The translations under genes and the position numbers were made by a program. Shown piece by piece: positions 21,425 to 33,301 of a stretch of DNA of 64,000 nt (its first letter is position 1; every line of letters starts with the position of its first letter). The stretch comes from Eretmocerus hayati (taxonomy: Eukaryota > Arthropoda > Insecta > Hymenoptera > Aphelinidae), in the NCBI GenBank assembly GCA_029851415.1, contig CM056743.1:11462727-11526726 (forward strand), given 5' to 3'. The notes beneath the pieces were generated by a model that did no database searches, was not told the DNA's origin, and was given only the letters and a program-made list of their open reading frames with translations.

Positions 21425-22831
21425 ATATTCGACTACTTGGATGTGAGTTTCTTTCAGTAAAGTCGAGAATAGTCTGCACACGATGACAAAGAGTGTACAA
21501 AAGAGGAATTCCCGCTGTCATGCAGCTCGATCTTGTCTCTCACTCAGAATACTTCTTCCTACAGGAAATTCAAACGTCTACTGAGGAATACACGTGCAAA
21601 GTATCGAAGAAGGAGGAGGAAAGGAGAAAACCCGAGGGCTGACTGCACGTTGGCTTATACTACTGTGAGCAGCTCCATGCGCGTGCCACGAAAGAGTGAT
21701 GAAGGGAGTTTCAAATGAATGGCCTTGATGATGTGATTTTAAGGTCGGATACTCAAAGGACCATTTGATTCATTACATCGATTATCAAAACAGTCGCTCG
21801 TTCAATTAAGTCAAATCTCTGAATCCTTGATTTGGTGTATTCACATGACTTGCCGCACGGTTTATTCAAACTTGTTGTCAGTCAATTGAGTAAGGAAAAA
21901 GTAACTTCAACCGATCTTGCGCGGACCAAAAATTTCTTGATGGATATCACGATCTTCTCTTTTTTTGTTTCACCAAATTCTATTTTCATTTGACAAATCT
22001 TATGTTTTCCCCAGAAACCCTCAAAATTACTCGTCACGTAGATAGTGGAAGAGAGCGATCGCTGTTTTCACCTCTTTTTTTTTGTGCCACGACGAACTTG
22101 CATCAGCGACGGTTACGCAGCCACGCAACTCACTTACACGGTAAACCGCCCCTCGCGGGTGCAACAACAGCACTTCGATTCGATGATTTTATGGTACACA
22201 TAGTTTGAGTTATTCAGGTACACGTTCTCGCTTGGATAGTCCACAAACAGCGAAAAATGAGCTACATCTTGGCAGAATAATTTGGTTTCAATCTCATCTT
22301 TGAGTCGTATGAATAGCCTTAGAATGAAATGATATGCACAGTGGACTGCTAGCCCGAACGAGGCCTATTAAAATTACTGAAAAAGTTCTACTAAACATCT
22401 TTGAGATTCAAAATATCACGTGAGTTGATACCGAATATCCACAGAATTGGAAAGATAAAGGAAGAACCAGAAGAAGGTTATTGATCCTCTAGGAATGTTC
22501 TTATGGAGAACAAAAAAATGTAGGCGAGAAATTTGCGGTAAGTGTTGAGCGTCTATGAATAGAAATCACGCTGTAAGCGAAAATTGAGTGGCTCATCAAA
22601 ATCATGACTGCATCACCGGAACATTACCAGTAGCTTCATTATCTAGGCTCTCCATATGGAGTATCGCATCTCTTGATCTTCGGTTATGCCCCGGCAACTT
22701 TTTACTATCATCGACAAAAATCGTTTCCACTCCGACGACACATTGCGGCCATTTACATAATTACGAGAGGGAGAGGATGAGGAGAGCCAGTGAGCGAGAA
22801 AGTCAAGTGCTATTCAGTTCTGCGAGCCTAG

Positions 22832-23541
22832 TAGTCCGCCCGCTATAATCCCAATCCTATGCTAAATCAAAATTAATTCGGGTAAAGACTTGAGAGGGAT
22901 GGATCTTATGTAAAATTTTGCGCTGAATCCGAATCTGAACCGACCCGGGACGGGAAATGTTCCTGAGAAAAATGTCGGCGGGTCAAAGTCCAAAAAACCA
23001 TGTTTTCAGCGATTATTTGAAGAACTACGAGTCGGACGTGCGAAGAGTTGAATTCAGAATCGAAGATCTTTTCAGAACAAAGATTTTGAGATTTTGGGGA
23101 AGTAAATGTGATCAAAATTTGATGAGCCTGAGCGAATGAAAGTTTTACCATTAGGGCAACCTACTAGGGCCAACGGGCGCGTATATATAGATATAGTGGC
23201 GGTGATACAGGCCCGCGCGGGCACGTTTCCACGTCAAAACTTTCACTCGCTCTAGCTCACCCAATTTTGGTCACATTCACTTCCGTGGAATCTTGAAATG
23301 TTTGTTTAAAAAAGATCTTCGATTTTGTATTCAACTTTTTTCACGTCCGACTCGTAGTTCTTGAAATAAGCGCTAAAAACATGGTTTTCTGAACTTTGAC
23401 CCGCCACCATCTTTTTCAGGGGCATTTCTCGTCCTGGGTCGATTCGGATTCGGATTCAGCGCAAAATTTTACATAAGATCGATCCCTCAAAAGTCTTTAC
23501 CCGAATTAATTTTGAATCTCCATTATAGCAAGCGGACTATA
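22832..23541. mobile_element. Foldback element, about 710 bp, arms near 310 bp
   Basis: Arms 22832-23150 and 23225-23541 are inverted copies: TAGTCCGCCCGCTATAAT faces ATTATAGCAAGCGGACTA; AATTAATTCGGGTAAAGACTT faces AAGTCTTTACCCGAATTAATT in trimmed form; TACGAGTCGGACGTG faces CACGTCCGACTCGTA; CCAAAAAACCATGTTTTCAG and its inverse also pair. The loop holds TATATATAGATATAG and GC-rich CCCGCGCGGGC. Overlapping short frames on both strands are arm sequence, not genes. Confidence 0.85.
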
Positions 23542-23564
23542 GGAGAAAATGAGCGAGTCAAGAT

Positions 23565-23765
23565 GTGGGACATTCTTGGTGCAAATTAGTCATTGTGAGA
23601 GATCCTACCACTATTATTCTCTCGTCTTGGAACTCCATCCAACTCATCGCAGGTGAGATGGAGATGAACGTTTGGATCCATAAGAAATGCAAGAATTTTG
23701 AAGTTACCGAATTTTTTGGTGAGCTACTCTTGTATGGAGTGGAGGTTAGAATATATTTTCGATAA
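23565..23765 (+). other. Unassigned open frame
   Basis: 66 codons (SSWNSIQLIAGEMEMNVW, then KKCKNFEVTEFFGELLLYG). Lies just outside the foldback element and upstream of the open segments at 24.0-24.4 kb on the same strand. Could be an N-terminal exon of that unit; no motif proves it. Confidence 0.2.
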
Positions 23766-24036
23766 ATCTTGGATTATTTGTCTGTTCTGATGCGGTAAGT
23801 ATCACAGTTTACGAGGTGGCATGTAAAACATTGACAAAATGGATGTGCGTTGAATCAATCTGCAGAATTTGTAATGTTTTTGCAAGTGATTTGAACCGGA
23901 AATGATTCGGTTGACTTGGATTAAATTCGAATGAAAGAAAGTGGAAGCTTAATACATCTCTCCCGTTCACCTTGGGAATTGTTTTGGAATCACTCAAAGA
24001 CCATAACCCCGTGAGTTTCCGGAAAACTGAGGATGA

Positions 24037-24207
24037 GTCTGTGAGTGGAAAGTGAAATCTGGAATGTACTCGCAGTATCAGGATTTTGTCATGGAAGGAA
24101 TTTCAGACCTTGAGAATATCTTTCAGGATCATCACGTACAGGAAAATGTATTGAAAAACTCAAGTTTACTCATGAAATCGTGTATGAAACATGGTCAAGT
24201 ATCATGA
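24037..24207 (+). pseudogene. Open coding-like segment
   Basis: 56 open codons between stops with acidic and hydrophobic alternation: VCEWKVKSGMYSQYQDFVME, ISDLENIFQDHHVQENVL, NSSLLMKS. The last part, a His followed by a helix ending in NSSLLM, recalls the BTB helix that reads HKAVLAARSPVF in SPOP, but the match is weak. The reading seems to continue in another frame at 24180-24437. Confidence 0.3.
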
Positions 24208-24437
24208 CTAAAAATAACGTCACAATTCTGACGCACACAATCGGTAAACGACCCACCCATCCTAACGAGTGCATGCGTATCATTGTTGCACAATACTATG
24301 TGCCCCTCATTATTCGATCATTATGTGAATCCATGAGTCAACGAGCCGTAGCAACTTCGTTATCCGTTATTCTGATAGCTATTTTCATTCAAATGAGGTG
24401 GCTATTCGGGCTTGCTAATAGTATCGATCACGTTTAA
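24180..24437 (+). other. Open frame continuing from 24037-24207
   Basis: 85 codons, overlapping the preceding segment in another frame. It contains TWSSIMTKNNVTILTHTIG and a hydrophobic stretch RAVATSLSVILIAIFIQM that could be a membrane segment or buried helix. Not recognised. Confidence 0.2.
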
Positions 24438-25098
24438 TCAACAGCCGAGCATATCATCTGGATTGTTCGGGTGGAATCCGTGATAATGAGTGTCAGAATA
24501 TTCGTTTATTAGGCTTAATCTCATATCATCCGAGCCATATTACACGTGCCTAGATATTTTGACAACGAAGTTGATACTTCGCAGCGGACACGAAGGTAGC
24601 TTTGTATAAAATAGTGAGCTTGAACTTGATGTCTAAGATTCGCGGAAAGATCGCCGTATAAATTCTTCATAACTCCAACCTGAAAGTACCGCTTTTGGAG
24701 TCAATTTTAGGGTTTTAGTGATGAAAACGTACATCCGCACTTGGTTTTTAAACCCGTTTTGGTGGAGAACATCTTTGTCGAGTGGAGCGAAACTGGTTTG
24801 GTGCACAAAATGGGCGAAAACGCTCAGCACGGGAATATACTAATGATATTCAGAAATTCAGTCGAATCAATCCATACCGTAATTCTGCAACTGAAATGAT
24901 CAAAGCTGAGTATGAGATTAGAATGAAAGGGAAGTGAAACATTCATCTAGTTTTGTTCAAAATCTTGGTTGATTTCCGGATTGATCAGCTTGGCGGGAAA
25001 GATCGGCTATCAATTTGATGATACATCTTTGACAATCTTATTCGAGCTCTCAAGTCTTGTGCTGTTTTTTGACTGACTAATTTCCATCAAATTCTCAG

Positions 25099-25270
25099 AA
25101 TTGGTTTTCAAAATGCCGACGGATATCCTCGGGACGGCTGGGATGGAATTGTAGATATATTCTCATTACATAACAACGACGAATTCCTCCTGAAAATTGA
25201 TGTGGATAGTCTCAAGATTCCCAAAAATGCATCCCGATTGAGTGTCCGAGTAGACTGCAAGCTATTCTAG
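25099..25270 (+). pseudogene. MATH-like exon starting at an acceptor site
   Basis: Directly after TTCTCAG at 25092-25098 a 57-codon frame runs to TAG 25268-25270. It encodes ADGYPRDGWDGIVDIFSL, HNNDEFLLKIDVDSLKIP, then ASRLSVRVDC. This fits the MATH region in which a YPNG-type turn is followed by a (V/L)S(I/V)FLxL strand and then a Val-rich strand. A related minus-strand segment at 59.6-59.9 kb also has GWDG followed by a comparable pattern. No ATG is present, so this is an internal or terminal exon. Confidence 0.35.
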
Positions 25271-26256
25271 AGGATTTCTATTTCAATCTTCAGCTACTCT
25301 TGAGGACTATTCCATATAGAAGAATTCAAGGAACTCTGGCCTCCATGATTACTTCAAATTGATACAAGTATACGAATTAACGGAACGACAAGGGGATAAT
25401 TATAATCCTAGATGATGATAGATCCAAACTTATGACTTACTGTAATTCTGCGCATGACGCAAATAACTCTCACGCTCGTAATCTACAAAAAACAGGAGGC
25501 TTACAAAAAATGGCGTGAAACTCCAAACACTAATCTCACAGCTCATCTGTACCCGTCGTACACACAAGTTGTCGGAAGCATTAAGGGCAAAATCTCGTTG
25601 ATTATATTCATGCCACAACTTACATTCACGCGCGAGATGTCGACAGAGCGTTAACCCATCCAGACATCCAGAAAAGTTTGTGAGTCGGAAAAATCCTCAC
25701 AGCGCCTCATTTGCAAGGACCCTCAGCAAAAATTTGAACATGAGAATAATCATAGAGCAGATGATGTAGAAAATGGGGTTTAAGTATAAATTTGCACCAT
25801 GACCTTCAGGTGTCTGTATGGAATGGCTGAATTCTAATGTGAAAAGATTAATGGAGATCTGAACTAAGAGTTACCGGGTCGCGAGAGAACAGCTGCATGC
25901 AGCTGTTGGAGTGAGTGAAAACGAGGAAGGGGTGCTCAAAGGTTGGATCTCCGGGACAAGAGCTCGTGCGAGCCTTTGTTGGAGACACAATTAGCATTCC
26001 TTCGACACTGCGAGGAATGAGATGATGGATGGAATCACCGAGGTCAATAATACCAGCTTGCCAACTTCCGAGTGGACGGCCACTCTCCGCAGGCTTTGAC
26101 TTGCATACAAAGTCATCAGACTCTTTGAGGTGCGGGATTTTTTCCACCACAGCTCAGTTCTAAAGGCTCGTTATTCGAAGGATTAAAAAGCTTCAGTGCA
26201 AGCTCACTCTCTTTCTGTAGTCTCTCTGTATTAGGATGCATTAGGATATGTATTAG

Positions 26257-26412
26257 GATGTGCATGTTTGGGATAATTTCGTACTCATTTGTTCAAAGCT
26301 AGAACGAGATGGACAAATTTTCGTGGATGGTTTTTTTGCTCACGGAGTTGATGATGAAATGTATCTCAAAGAGTCTTTGACAGTGTTCTATAAACAATTT
26401 CAACCAAATTAA
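26257..26412 (+). pseudogene. Open segment resembling a MATH C-terminus
   Basis: 51 open codons: WDNFVLICSKLERDGQIFVD, then AHGVDDEMYLKESLTVFYKQ. The order, acidic loop, L-x-(E/D)-x-LT(V/I)-hydrophobic-Y/C, matches the last MATH strand (DDKLTLFCEV in SPOP). The frame begins after a TAG and shows no ATG. It lies 1 kb downstream of the 25.1 kb exon on the same strand and could belong to the same former gene. Confidence 0.3.
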
Positions 26413-26435
26413 TCGGGTGACCTCGTGAAAAGGGA

Positions 26436-26672
26436 TTGGGTAATGATCTAGAGTATCCGGTCTATATCAAGATCATCAACCGGTGTTATCGATATGAACA
26501 CCAAACTTCCAATTACTCCCGGGATTCCTTAGGAAATCAATTATATCATATTGGTGGGCTCATTCATCTTGTTCACTGTTTTCAAAGAAAGACAGATTTC
26601 ACATTCAAACATTCCGATATCTCGCATACTCTCAAGAAACGTTCCACAACGGAAAGAAAAGAACTGTTGTGA
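26436..26672 (+). other. Unassigned open frame
   Basis: 78 codons just downstream of the 26257-26412 segment in a different frame (EYPVYIKIINRCYRYEHQTS, then KTDFTFKHSDISHTLKKR). Not recognised; possibly the shifted continuation of the same remnant. Confidence 0.2.
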
Positions 26673-27634
26673 GTATACAAAAATTCAACTCTTGGTAGAA
26701 CTTCATGGATAGCTTCGAAATCTTCGGATGAAAGAATTCCTCATTTGAGTGGAGTTCGAACTGAATTAGTTCCAAAGTGCTAGCTCGAAGTCTCAGCTGA
26801 TACCGCTCACTCTGACTTGGAAGGTTATGAGAGATTAAGATAAATGCAGAATCAGGTCAATAGCAACTGGGTCATTCTGGACCAAGGTAAACATTTTGAA
26901 AATCGACGAAATTTAAAAATGCGCCAAACATTTTTTTTCCGTTAGTACTACTAGAATATAGTTGAAAAAAATTTTTTTCAGATTTTTTCGGGACCCATGG
27001 CGGGCCCTACAAATTTTCCAAGTCCCATTTTTGAGCAGTTTTTTGCCTATTTTTTGCTATCTTGGAAAATTCGTAACTCAGACCCAAATGCATCTTTTTC
27101 ATCCTAGCTGGGCGCATTTTTTTGGTATGACGTACACTTCCAAGAAAAAAATTTACCGGTCCAAAAAATTGATATCTGGTAGGTCCCACGGTTGCATAAA
27201 AAAAGGCCCAAAAATACGACTTTGCACCACCTTTGGAGGCGTATAGGTCAAAATGGAAGCCTCGTAGCAAAATTTTGCAGGAGAAAAAACTTGTGGGCCT
27301 TGGAAAAACCTTCAATTTCCTTTTTGGAACGTGTCATTATCTTATCTCACGTACGATCTACAGCCGATTTAAGTTGGGCATTTTTGTAAAAATGTGAAAC
27401 TTCAAGGCCAATTTAAAAAAATCGTTTATTTTTTATCGACCCCAAACCTATGAGAAAATGTTCTTTTAGGTGTCTATTTGAAGGCCCAACAATAATTTGG
27501 TTGTTCCTTTAAAATCCCGATTTTATACGAGCTGTTAAAAACAGTCGAAAATACCGAAAATCGTGTCGAATTCGGGCCTCATCATGAAGCTTCGTGGACT
27601 GGGTCTTCCCTTGCTCTCGATTCGTGGACTCTAA

Positions 27635-27795
27635 GGGCCTCGACAGAAAGTGCGCAATGCTCTTTTCTCCACTTTTCCCCCCGTGTATAAGCATATGCCC
27701 TGTAGTTGCAGTCGCCGCCACGGGCGCGCAATGGCGCTACTTCCACAGGGGAAAAAGGGGGGAAAAGAGCAAATGCGCACTTTCTGTCGAGGCCC
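27635..27795. repeat. PIF/Harbinger-type MITE, 161 bp, TAA target duplication
   Basis: Terminal inverted repeats GGGCCTCGACAGAAAGTGCGCA / TGCGCACTTTCTGTCGAGGCCC, extended inward by CTCTTTTC(T)CC / GGGGAAAAGAG. TAA flanks both sides (27632-27634, 27796-27798). A GG-start and a 3-bp TWA duplication are diagnostic of PIF/Harbinger elements. A solo end lies at 7439. Short frames inside are not genes. 26.9-27.6 kb is A/T-rich with no supportable gene. Confidence 0.85.
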
Positions 27796-28046
27796 TAATT
27801 ATACAGCACTCGGCATAAAATATTGTGGAAGATGAGACCTAGAGCTGAAAAATGGCCTCTCGTGCGATGTTTTACGATGGAACCGTCCAAAACTAGAGTA
27901 AATTGAGTAAATACAAAATAAATCGAGAACCGGACGCTTTGGCACTCCGCGTATGCTCCGCACTGCATGCCATCCTCCGTTAATGCGGAAGTGATAAGTG
28001 ATATTAACAGCTGATGCAGTATTGTCAGGTATTATCCAGTATAGAC

Positions 28047-29006
28047 AGAGATAAGAAGGTTCTCTAATCTCCGTTATAGACTGTAGACTGTGCGAGGTTT
28101 CGGTTGTTAGTGACCACCGCGGAAAAATTGTATGTGTCAGTCAGCGTCCCGATCAGAAATTTTGGTAACTTCCCCGCGGGGTTTGCCCCGAAGATGGGCC
28201 AAATGTATTGTGAAGCGTATGAAGTGTAACGCCTTCCCCGCGGGGCACCCGCGAGGTATCATCGGGCCAATATTTGCGCAAAATTAGTGCAGTTTCTGTT
28301 GAGACCTTCAAAATAATTTCGGATATGTTTGTAATGTTATCACTATTATGTGATTGTTTAAGTAAAGTATGTTCAAGTAAAGTTGAGCATCTAATCACTT
28401 TCACAACATTCCTGCAGAGTGTCTCAGAGTTAACCTCACTTCTGTGGGTGTATGATGGAAATTTCAACAGAGGCATTGAACGTGAACATACTGTATTTTA
28501 ATATCATTGATGAGCACCACTCACTTTTCACACAAATCTTAGTCCAGCAAAATTAATTTCTTTGTCACACGCTGCAAAGTCAAGTGACTATTTGCCCTTA
28601 GTAGAAGTAAACACAGGCTGGATATTAGTAGCTCTTATGAGGCTTTCCCAGGTCTTCAATGAATTCTCAACTTTACTTGAACATACTTTACTTGAACAAT
28701 CACATAATAGTGATAACATTACAAACATATCCGAAATTATTTTGAAGGTCTCAACAGAAACTGCACTAATTTTGCGCAAATATTGCCCCGATGATACCTC
28801 GCGGGTGCCCCGCGGGGAAGGCGTTACACTTCATACGCTTCACAATACATTTGGCCCATCTTCGGGGCAAACCCCGCGGGGAAGGTACCAAAATTTCTGA
28901 TCGGGACGCTGACTGACACATACAATTTTTCCGTGGTGGTCACTAACAACCGAAACCTCGTACAGTCTACAGTCTATAACGAAGATTAGAGAACCTTCTT
29001 ATCCCT
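28047..29006. mobile_element. Foldback element, about 960 bp, related to 9370-10985
   Basis: Arms 28047-28390 and about 28665-29006 are near-perfect inverted copies: GATAAGAAGGTTCTCTAATC faces GATTAGAGAACCTTCTTATC; CCCGATCAGAAATTTTGGTA faces TACCAAAATTTCTGATCGGG; both carry CCCCGCGGGG blocks. The loop includes GAGTTAACCTCA..CTTCTG, shared with the 9.4-11.0 kb element, so this is an internally shorter relative. Mirror-image short frames in the arms are not genes. Confidence 0.9.
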
Positions 29007-29245
29007 ATAATATATCTCGATATTAAGAAATTTTCTCGACTTTGCCTTGCCTCAATAGTTACCAACGTACTCCAGCTCATGTCAAAGCTTGTCTTGAGAT
29101 CTCTAAGATGAACTTAACTGCGTCTCATTATGACCAGCTGAAGCCCGGCCATAGTGCTTTTCCCAAAAACGATTACCCAGAGTTCATAAAAGTGTGTACC
29201 CAACTTGCCTCCAATGCCTTAAGGCCATGCGGTAGCCGCGCAAGC

Positions 29246-29412
29246 TAAATTTTGTTCCAAGAATTCTCGAATTCTCTTGCGATTTGGGATAAACGACGAG
29301 TTAAGCCACAATTGTTTTCATCTAACTTGAATGGCTCAACTCGTCGTTTAGCTCAAATTGCAAAAGAATTCGAGAATTCTTGGAACAAAAATGTGTGTAT
29401 ATTATAGGTTAG
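29246..29412. repeat. Foldback MITE, copy 2 (copy 1 at 5420-5585)
   Basis: Nearly perfect hairpin: TTTTGTTCCAAGAATTCTCG faces CGAGAATTCTTGGAACAAAA, and AAACGACGAGTTAAGCCA faces TGGCTCAACTCGTCGTTTA. The tail ATGTGTGTATATTATAGGTTAGGA matches copy 1. From 29.4 to 30.2 kb nothing else can be supported. Confidence 0.85.
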
Positions 29413-30186
29413 GATGTCCCAGACCAGTGATTCCCACTTTTCTGCAATGATCATTAGATCATTGCAGATAATGATTTGGGCTTAACATTGTGTTGTCGAG
29501 AATAAATCGGACAATAATAATAATAACTAGACAACTCATCTCAAACTTTGTACCATAAGAATATTCACATAAGTGGTGGATGGATCTTTACGGCCGGGCT
29601 GCACGGCTACTGCATGCCCGTTCCGGTAATTTTGACCGACTTTTATAATCGGTGTTTGAATGCATCTGAATGGTGATGTAACAGTAAAAATACTCCCAAA
29701 ATCAAGTTTATAGTCATTCATGATACGCAGTACAGTTTTTAGATCGTTTTAATGCTGAGAAGTTGATTAATCAAATACTATCAATTTGACACGTAACTTT
29801 ATGGGGAGCGCGCACTGTGCATGTGAGCCCCCTTCGTTGGTTGTCCCAACAACGAGTTCTCGATAAAAAATCAACAGACGACAGACAGAATACATATGGA
29901 ACCCTCAAGCAATGAGAAAGTTAGCTGAGCTACAGTACCCTGCTAAAGGAATGGAACACGGAAGCTTCCACAGAAACAGCAATTATCCCGACGTCCGCAA
30001 ATCTCCGGCAATTTTCCAAGGATCGTTCGGAAGTTAAGATAATGATCCATGGGATTGTGTGTTTTGAAAATTGTTTTGAGTGGAATTTCTTGCTTATAAT
30101 CAACGCCCAAGACTCAAAAAACTTCCATTCCGACCCATCACTCTTCGTTCCTATGCGAATCGAGCTAGCGTCATAGCTCTTGCAGG

Positions 30187-30456
30187 ATGTTGAAGCTCTT
30201 CTCTAGGCCTTCCAAATGTTCCTTCATACATTGCTCTATGATATCTCATACCGAAGTTACAAGCAATCACGCAGAAAGAGTTTTGGAAGGGTTATTATGT
30301 ATCAAAGATACAAAAAAGGTGTTAATTTACGATTTTGACATGAAATCCTCTCAATTCCATGGAATTATATTCAGGATCATCCTTAACATTGCTCGCGAGG
30401 ACTTTATTCTACTTCAACTCAGGGGGAAACTTACCTTAATTATCACTCCTTCTTAA
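30187..30456 (+). pseudogene. Open frame with a possible MATH C-terminal pattern
   Basis: 89 codons from ATG. The second half, SSQFHGIIFRIILNIAREDF followed by GKLTLIITPS, follows the order of the MATH end (G-F-x-x-F-I-x-R-x-x-(F/L), loop, D-x-LT-(I/L)). The first half (HAERVLEGLLCIKDTKKVLI) is not assigned. A decayed unit of the array is the simplest reading; a chance resemblance is possible. Confidence 0.25.
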
Positions 30457-30759
30457 TACCCTCAAACTGTACGTAAATTTTCTCGCGCATTCGCTCATAT
30501 TTCGGGTCTAAGAAATCATCCCTGGTGGAAGTTTACTTCGATGTAACACATTAATAGACATAAAATGGCTATTTTTGGCCAATATTGGCTGAAAATGGCC
30601 ATTTTGCCGTGAGCAGGGGGAGGTGGTGATGGATGGGTGAGTGGGTGGGTTTGATGATTAATGTTGGCGACACAATTCGAATTTGGTTAGATCCCATGGC
30701 CGCAGCTCTTCACAAAACAAGAGAGAATTATGTCACACTCACTCAGCACGCCGATCGAT

Positions 30760-31080
30760 TGTTCAATCGTTACTCCCCGCGTCACATCACGATCCGGGTA
30801 CCGGGGTGCACCCAAAAGGATCGGTGGTGGCGCGGCAGAAGGCGGCGCGCCGCCTATTCGAAACGTAAACACATCAGCTTGCTCGCACGAGCCACAGAGT
30901 GAGTGCTCCGTGACTCGTGAACGTTCTTTTTTAGCGCGGTTGGTCCGACTCTCCAACTCTCTAACTCCCCGGCCTCTGGTTGAAACCGGTATTTATACCA
31001 TGGCGAGACTGACGTGATGAACGCTTCTTCTTTAGTACATCCTTGTTGATGTACTGAACGACGAGCGTACAAGCAAAAAG
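30760..31080. other. GC-rich block with a TATTTATA motif
   Basis: About 320 bp much richer in GC than its surroundings, with CCGGGGTGCACCC and GGCGGCGCGCCGCC hairpins and GTATTTATACC at about 30988. It could be a promoter or the end of a mobile element; no gene starts clearly after it. Next to it, 31080-31380 is dense in GTACGCG and GTAC motifs. Confidence 0.3.
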
Positions 31081-31396
31081 AAAAGTTTACTTCGCATTAT
31101 TACAGATGCATCTATGTTTGTACGCGGGATGCCGCGTACATGATTTCGCTGTTTTAAATGAGCCGAAAATAAGTACATTATCACGCGCGTACAGAGCCAG
31201 GTGTCGTTTACCTGTACGCGGCATCAATAGTACATCTTGTTTGAACGAACGCGGGTCGCATAGTACCCAAATTATTAGAACTCTACAATGGTTATCCAAT
31301 GGACGCGCGGTAAGCGGTACATCGCCTTTGAACTTTGACTTTAAAAAAATAAGATGTACGCTCATTGAATAGTACCATGGGCGAGCATGCCTAGCC

Positions 31397-31399
<3 letters not shown>

Positions 31400-31434
<35 letters not shown>
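31400..31434. repeat. (AT)n microsatellite
   Basis: An uninterrupted run of about 35 bp of alternating A and T. Confidence 0.95.
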
Positions 31435-31437
<3 letters not shown>

Positions 31438-31581
31438 TATATCTACACGTTACGAAATTCTCATCATTTTTTCTTATTTTTCTGCTTGTTCAATCATAAT
31501 GGGAATTTAAATGAAGAAATGAACTGAATGTAATGAGGGTCATGTCAATTTCATGGCTAATAATGTGTTAAATTAGGATGA

Positions 31582-31857
31582 ATTTCTACCAGGGATGTAG
31601 AAAAATATTCGCAAGATCTTCAAAGGAGCTTCAACATCCCTTACGGATGTTCACTCAAGCATGATTCGCATAAAAATGACAGGAGATTGATTGAAGTAAG
31701 GATTTTTAGAGTTTCAGGCGTTGATTATAAGTACGAAATTCCAACAAGGATAATTTTTGAAACACACCATTTGATAGATCCCCCCCCCCCCTCATCTCCC
31801 AGATGCTTTCCAAGAAATTGCCGTAGATCCAAGGGCATTGGAATAATTGCTGTTTAA
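31582..31857 (+). pseudogene. Open coding segment interrupted by a poly-C tract
   Basis: 91 open codons, no ATG needed: RDVEKYSQDLQRSFNIPYGC, HDSHKNDRRLIEVRIFRVSG, YEIPTRIIFETHHLID, then four prolines from 12 C at 31780-31791. After the tract, the frame as assembled gives a poor peptide, while the frame reached with one C fewer gives LPDAFQEIAVDPRALE and a stop. So the tract length decides the C-terminus. TTTCTACCAG at 31583-31592 would be a good acceptor. An alternative is that C12TCATCTCCCAG is itself a polypyrimidine tract and acceptor. Family not recognised. Confidence 0.4.
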
Positions 31858-31889
31858 GTGTAAGTCTCTGTGTTATATTTTCTCTGCAG

Positions 31890-32249
31890 AGTACTGATAC
31901 CTTTGAATGTCAGAATATTTTGAGGTTCACGGGAAAGTGCTTTGTAGTCTCTAACGAATCAACACCACGTCATAATGTCGAACCGCGAATGGGGATCAAA
32001 ACGGAGAAACGGTTACCAGCTCGCATCCATTGAGAATATGGAGAGACTCTATATTCGGAGCCAGTTGGCATCTTCAACGGATCATAGCAGAAGAACTTCC
32101 TTGTGATACAATTCAGGCAGTCAATGATGTTGAATTCAATCATTTTGTCTGCATTATCATACAAGCGATGTTCACAAGGACTCAAAAATGGAGATGGATG
32201 GAAAGCAATAATGGATTTCTCAGTGCACCTTCTTTGTACTGAGATGTGA
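31890..32249 (+). pseudogene. Open segment following a strong acceptor, with two in-frame stops
   Basis: A pyrimidine-rich TTTTCTCTGCAG ends at 31889. The frame that follows stays open for 47 codons (DTFECQNILRFTGKCFVVSN, RHNVEPRMGIKTEKRLPAR), then has TGA 32031 and TAG 32085 in 120 codons in all. The later part reads FLVIQFRQSMMLNS and CSQGLKNGDGWKAIMDF. Two stops in 120 codons is below chance. It is the next exon-like piece after 31582-31857. The 95-codon ATG frame on the opposite strand is taken to be its shadow, but that is a judgement. Confidence 0.35.
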
Positions 32250-33301
32250 AACACTTAATAATGAATACACGGTCTCATTATTCCTCATAACTTCAATTCT
32301 AATATATGTGCTAGAACCGAATTAATATGTTCACTGTGCATTCATCATAAGGTCTTAAGGAAAGCGAGAATGAATGGTAATGCGTTGAGAGAGCGAGAGT
32401 ATATATGAGAAGAACCGGGAAGGTGTGAAATTCCAAGTTATACTTTTCTACAGAGAGATTACCAAGTACAGTAGATATTTCATCAGGATGGACTATGAGC
32501 ATAAGGTCAAAAAAGTTTTCAATCGCTCCGAGGTTACCCGCGCCTTTGGGGGATGCATAAAGTTCATATCATTCGCTTCTGTATTCAGAAAGAGTATAGA
32601 TACGGTCGAGATCTTTGGAGCTTAGTTATTCTGCTACATTGAAGTAGGACGCTTATTGGAGATAACCAATCGCACCCATTTATTTTATTATCGTTCGTGT
32701 ATGTGATCAAGTGATGGATGTAGAATTGGATAACTTTATTGCCGAAGATCTTGATGGATGAACCAGTCAATCATTGGATCGACTGTAACCTGTTCAATAA
32801 TTGATACCGTGACAAATGACATAGTTTTACCCATATCCCACTTATCAGACATAAAAATTGAATAATTTCAAAATGTTCTCTCAGTTTTATATGATTAAAG
32901 CTTTTTGAGACGGGCATCACTCAGATATTCACGATCTCTCAAGACAACTCGGCAATCAGCTCATGTGTTCGTTACACCATTGAGCCTTTTCTGGCGTGGA
33001 TCATAAAACTAACAGCCATCTCACCTACTTGCTTGGGAGTTGTATGGTTTTCGAAAAGGAAAAAGAAGTGACGACCATTTCAGGACGGAGACATTGGAGA
33101 ATGAAGCCATTCACATCCTGCAATCACCCAATGAAATTTGGTTCATAATCAATAGCCTGCATGGAAAATTTCGATATCCATACATGTCATGTCAACTAAG
33201 GAGAGCATCCTAATTACACCGTGAGTTTTGTTCCTGCAACTTGATCCAGAGTGACTCCTCTTTAGATTCCCGGTGAGCGCTCAAAAATTCCCGATGTTGT
33301 T

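Noticed and set aside
28153..28900. Mirror-image 107- and 112-codon frames
   Set aside because: Arms of the palindrome at 28047-29006.
31970..32254. 95-codon ATG frame on the minus strand
   Set aside because: The plus strand has a strong acceptor and better placed coding pieces (31890-32249); this is probably its shadow, although both strands look open.
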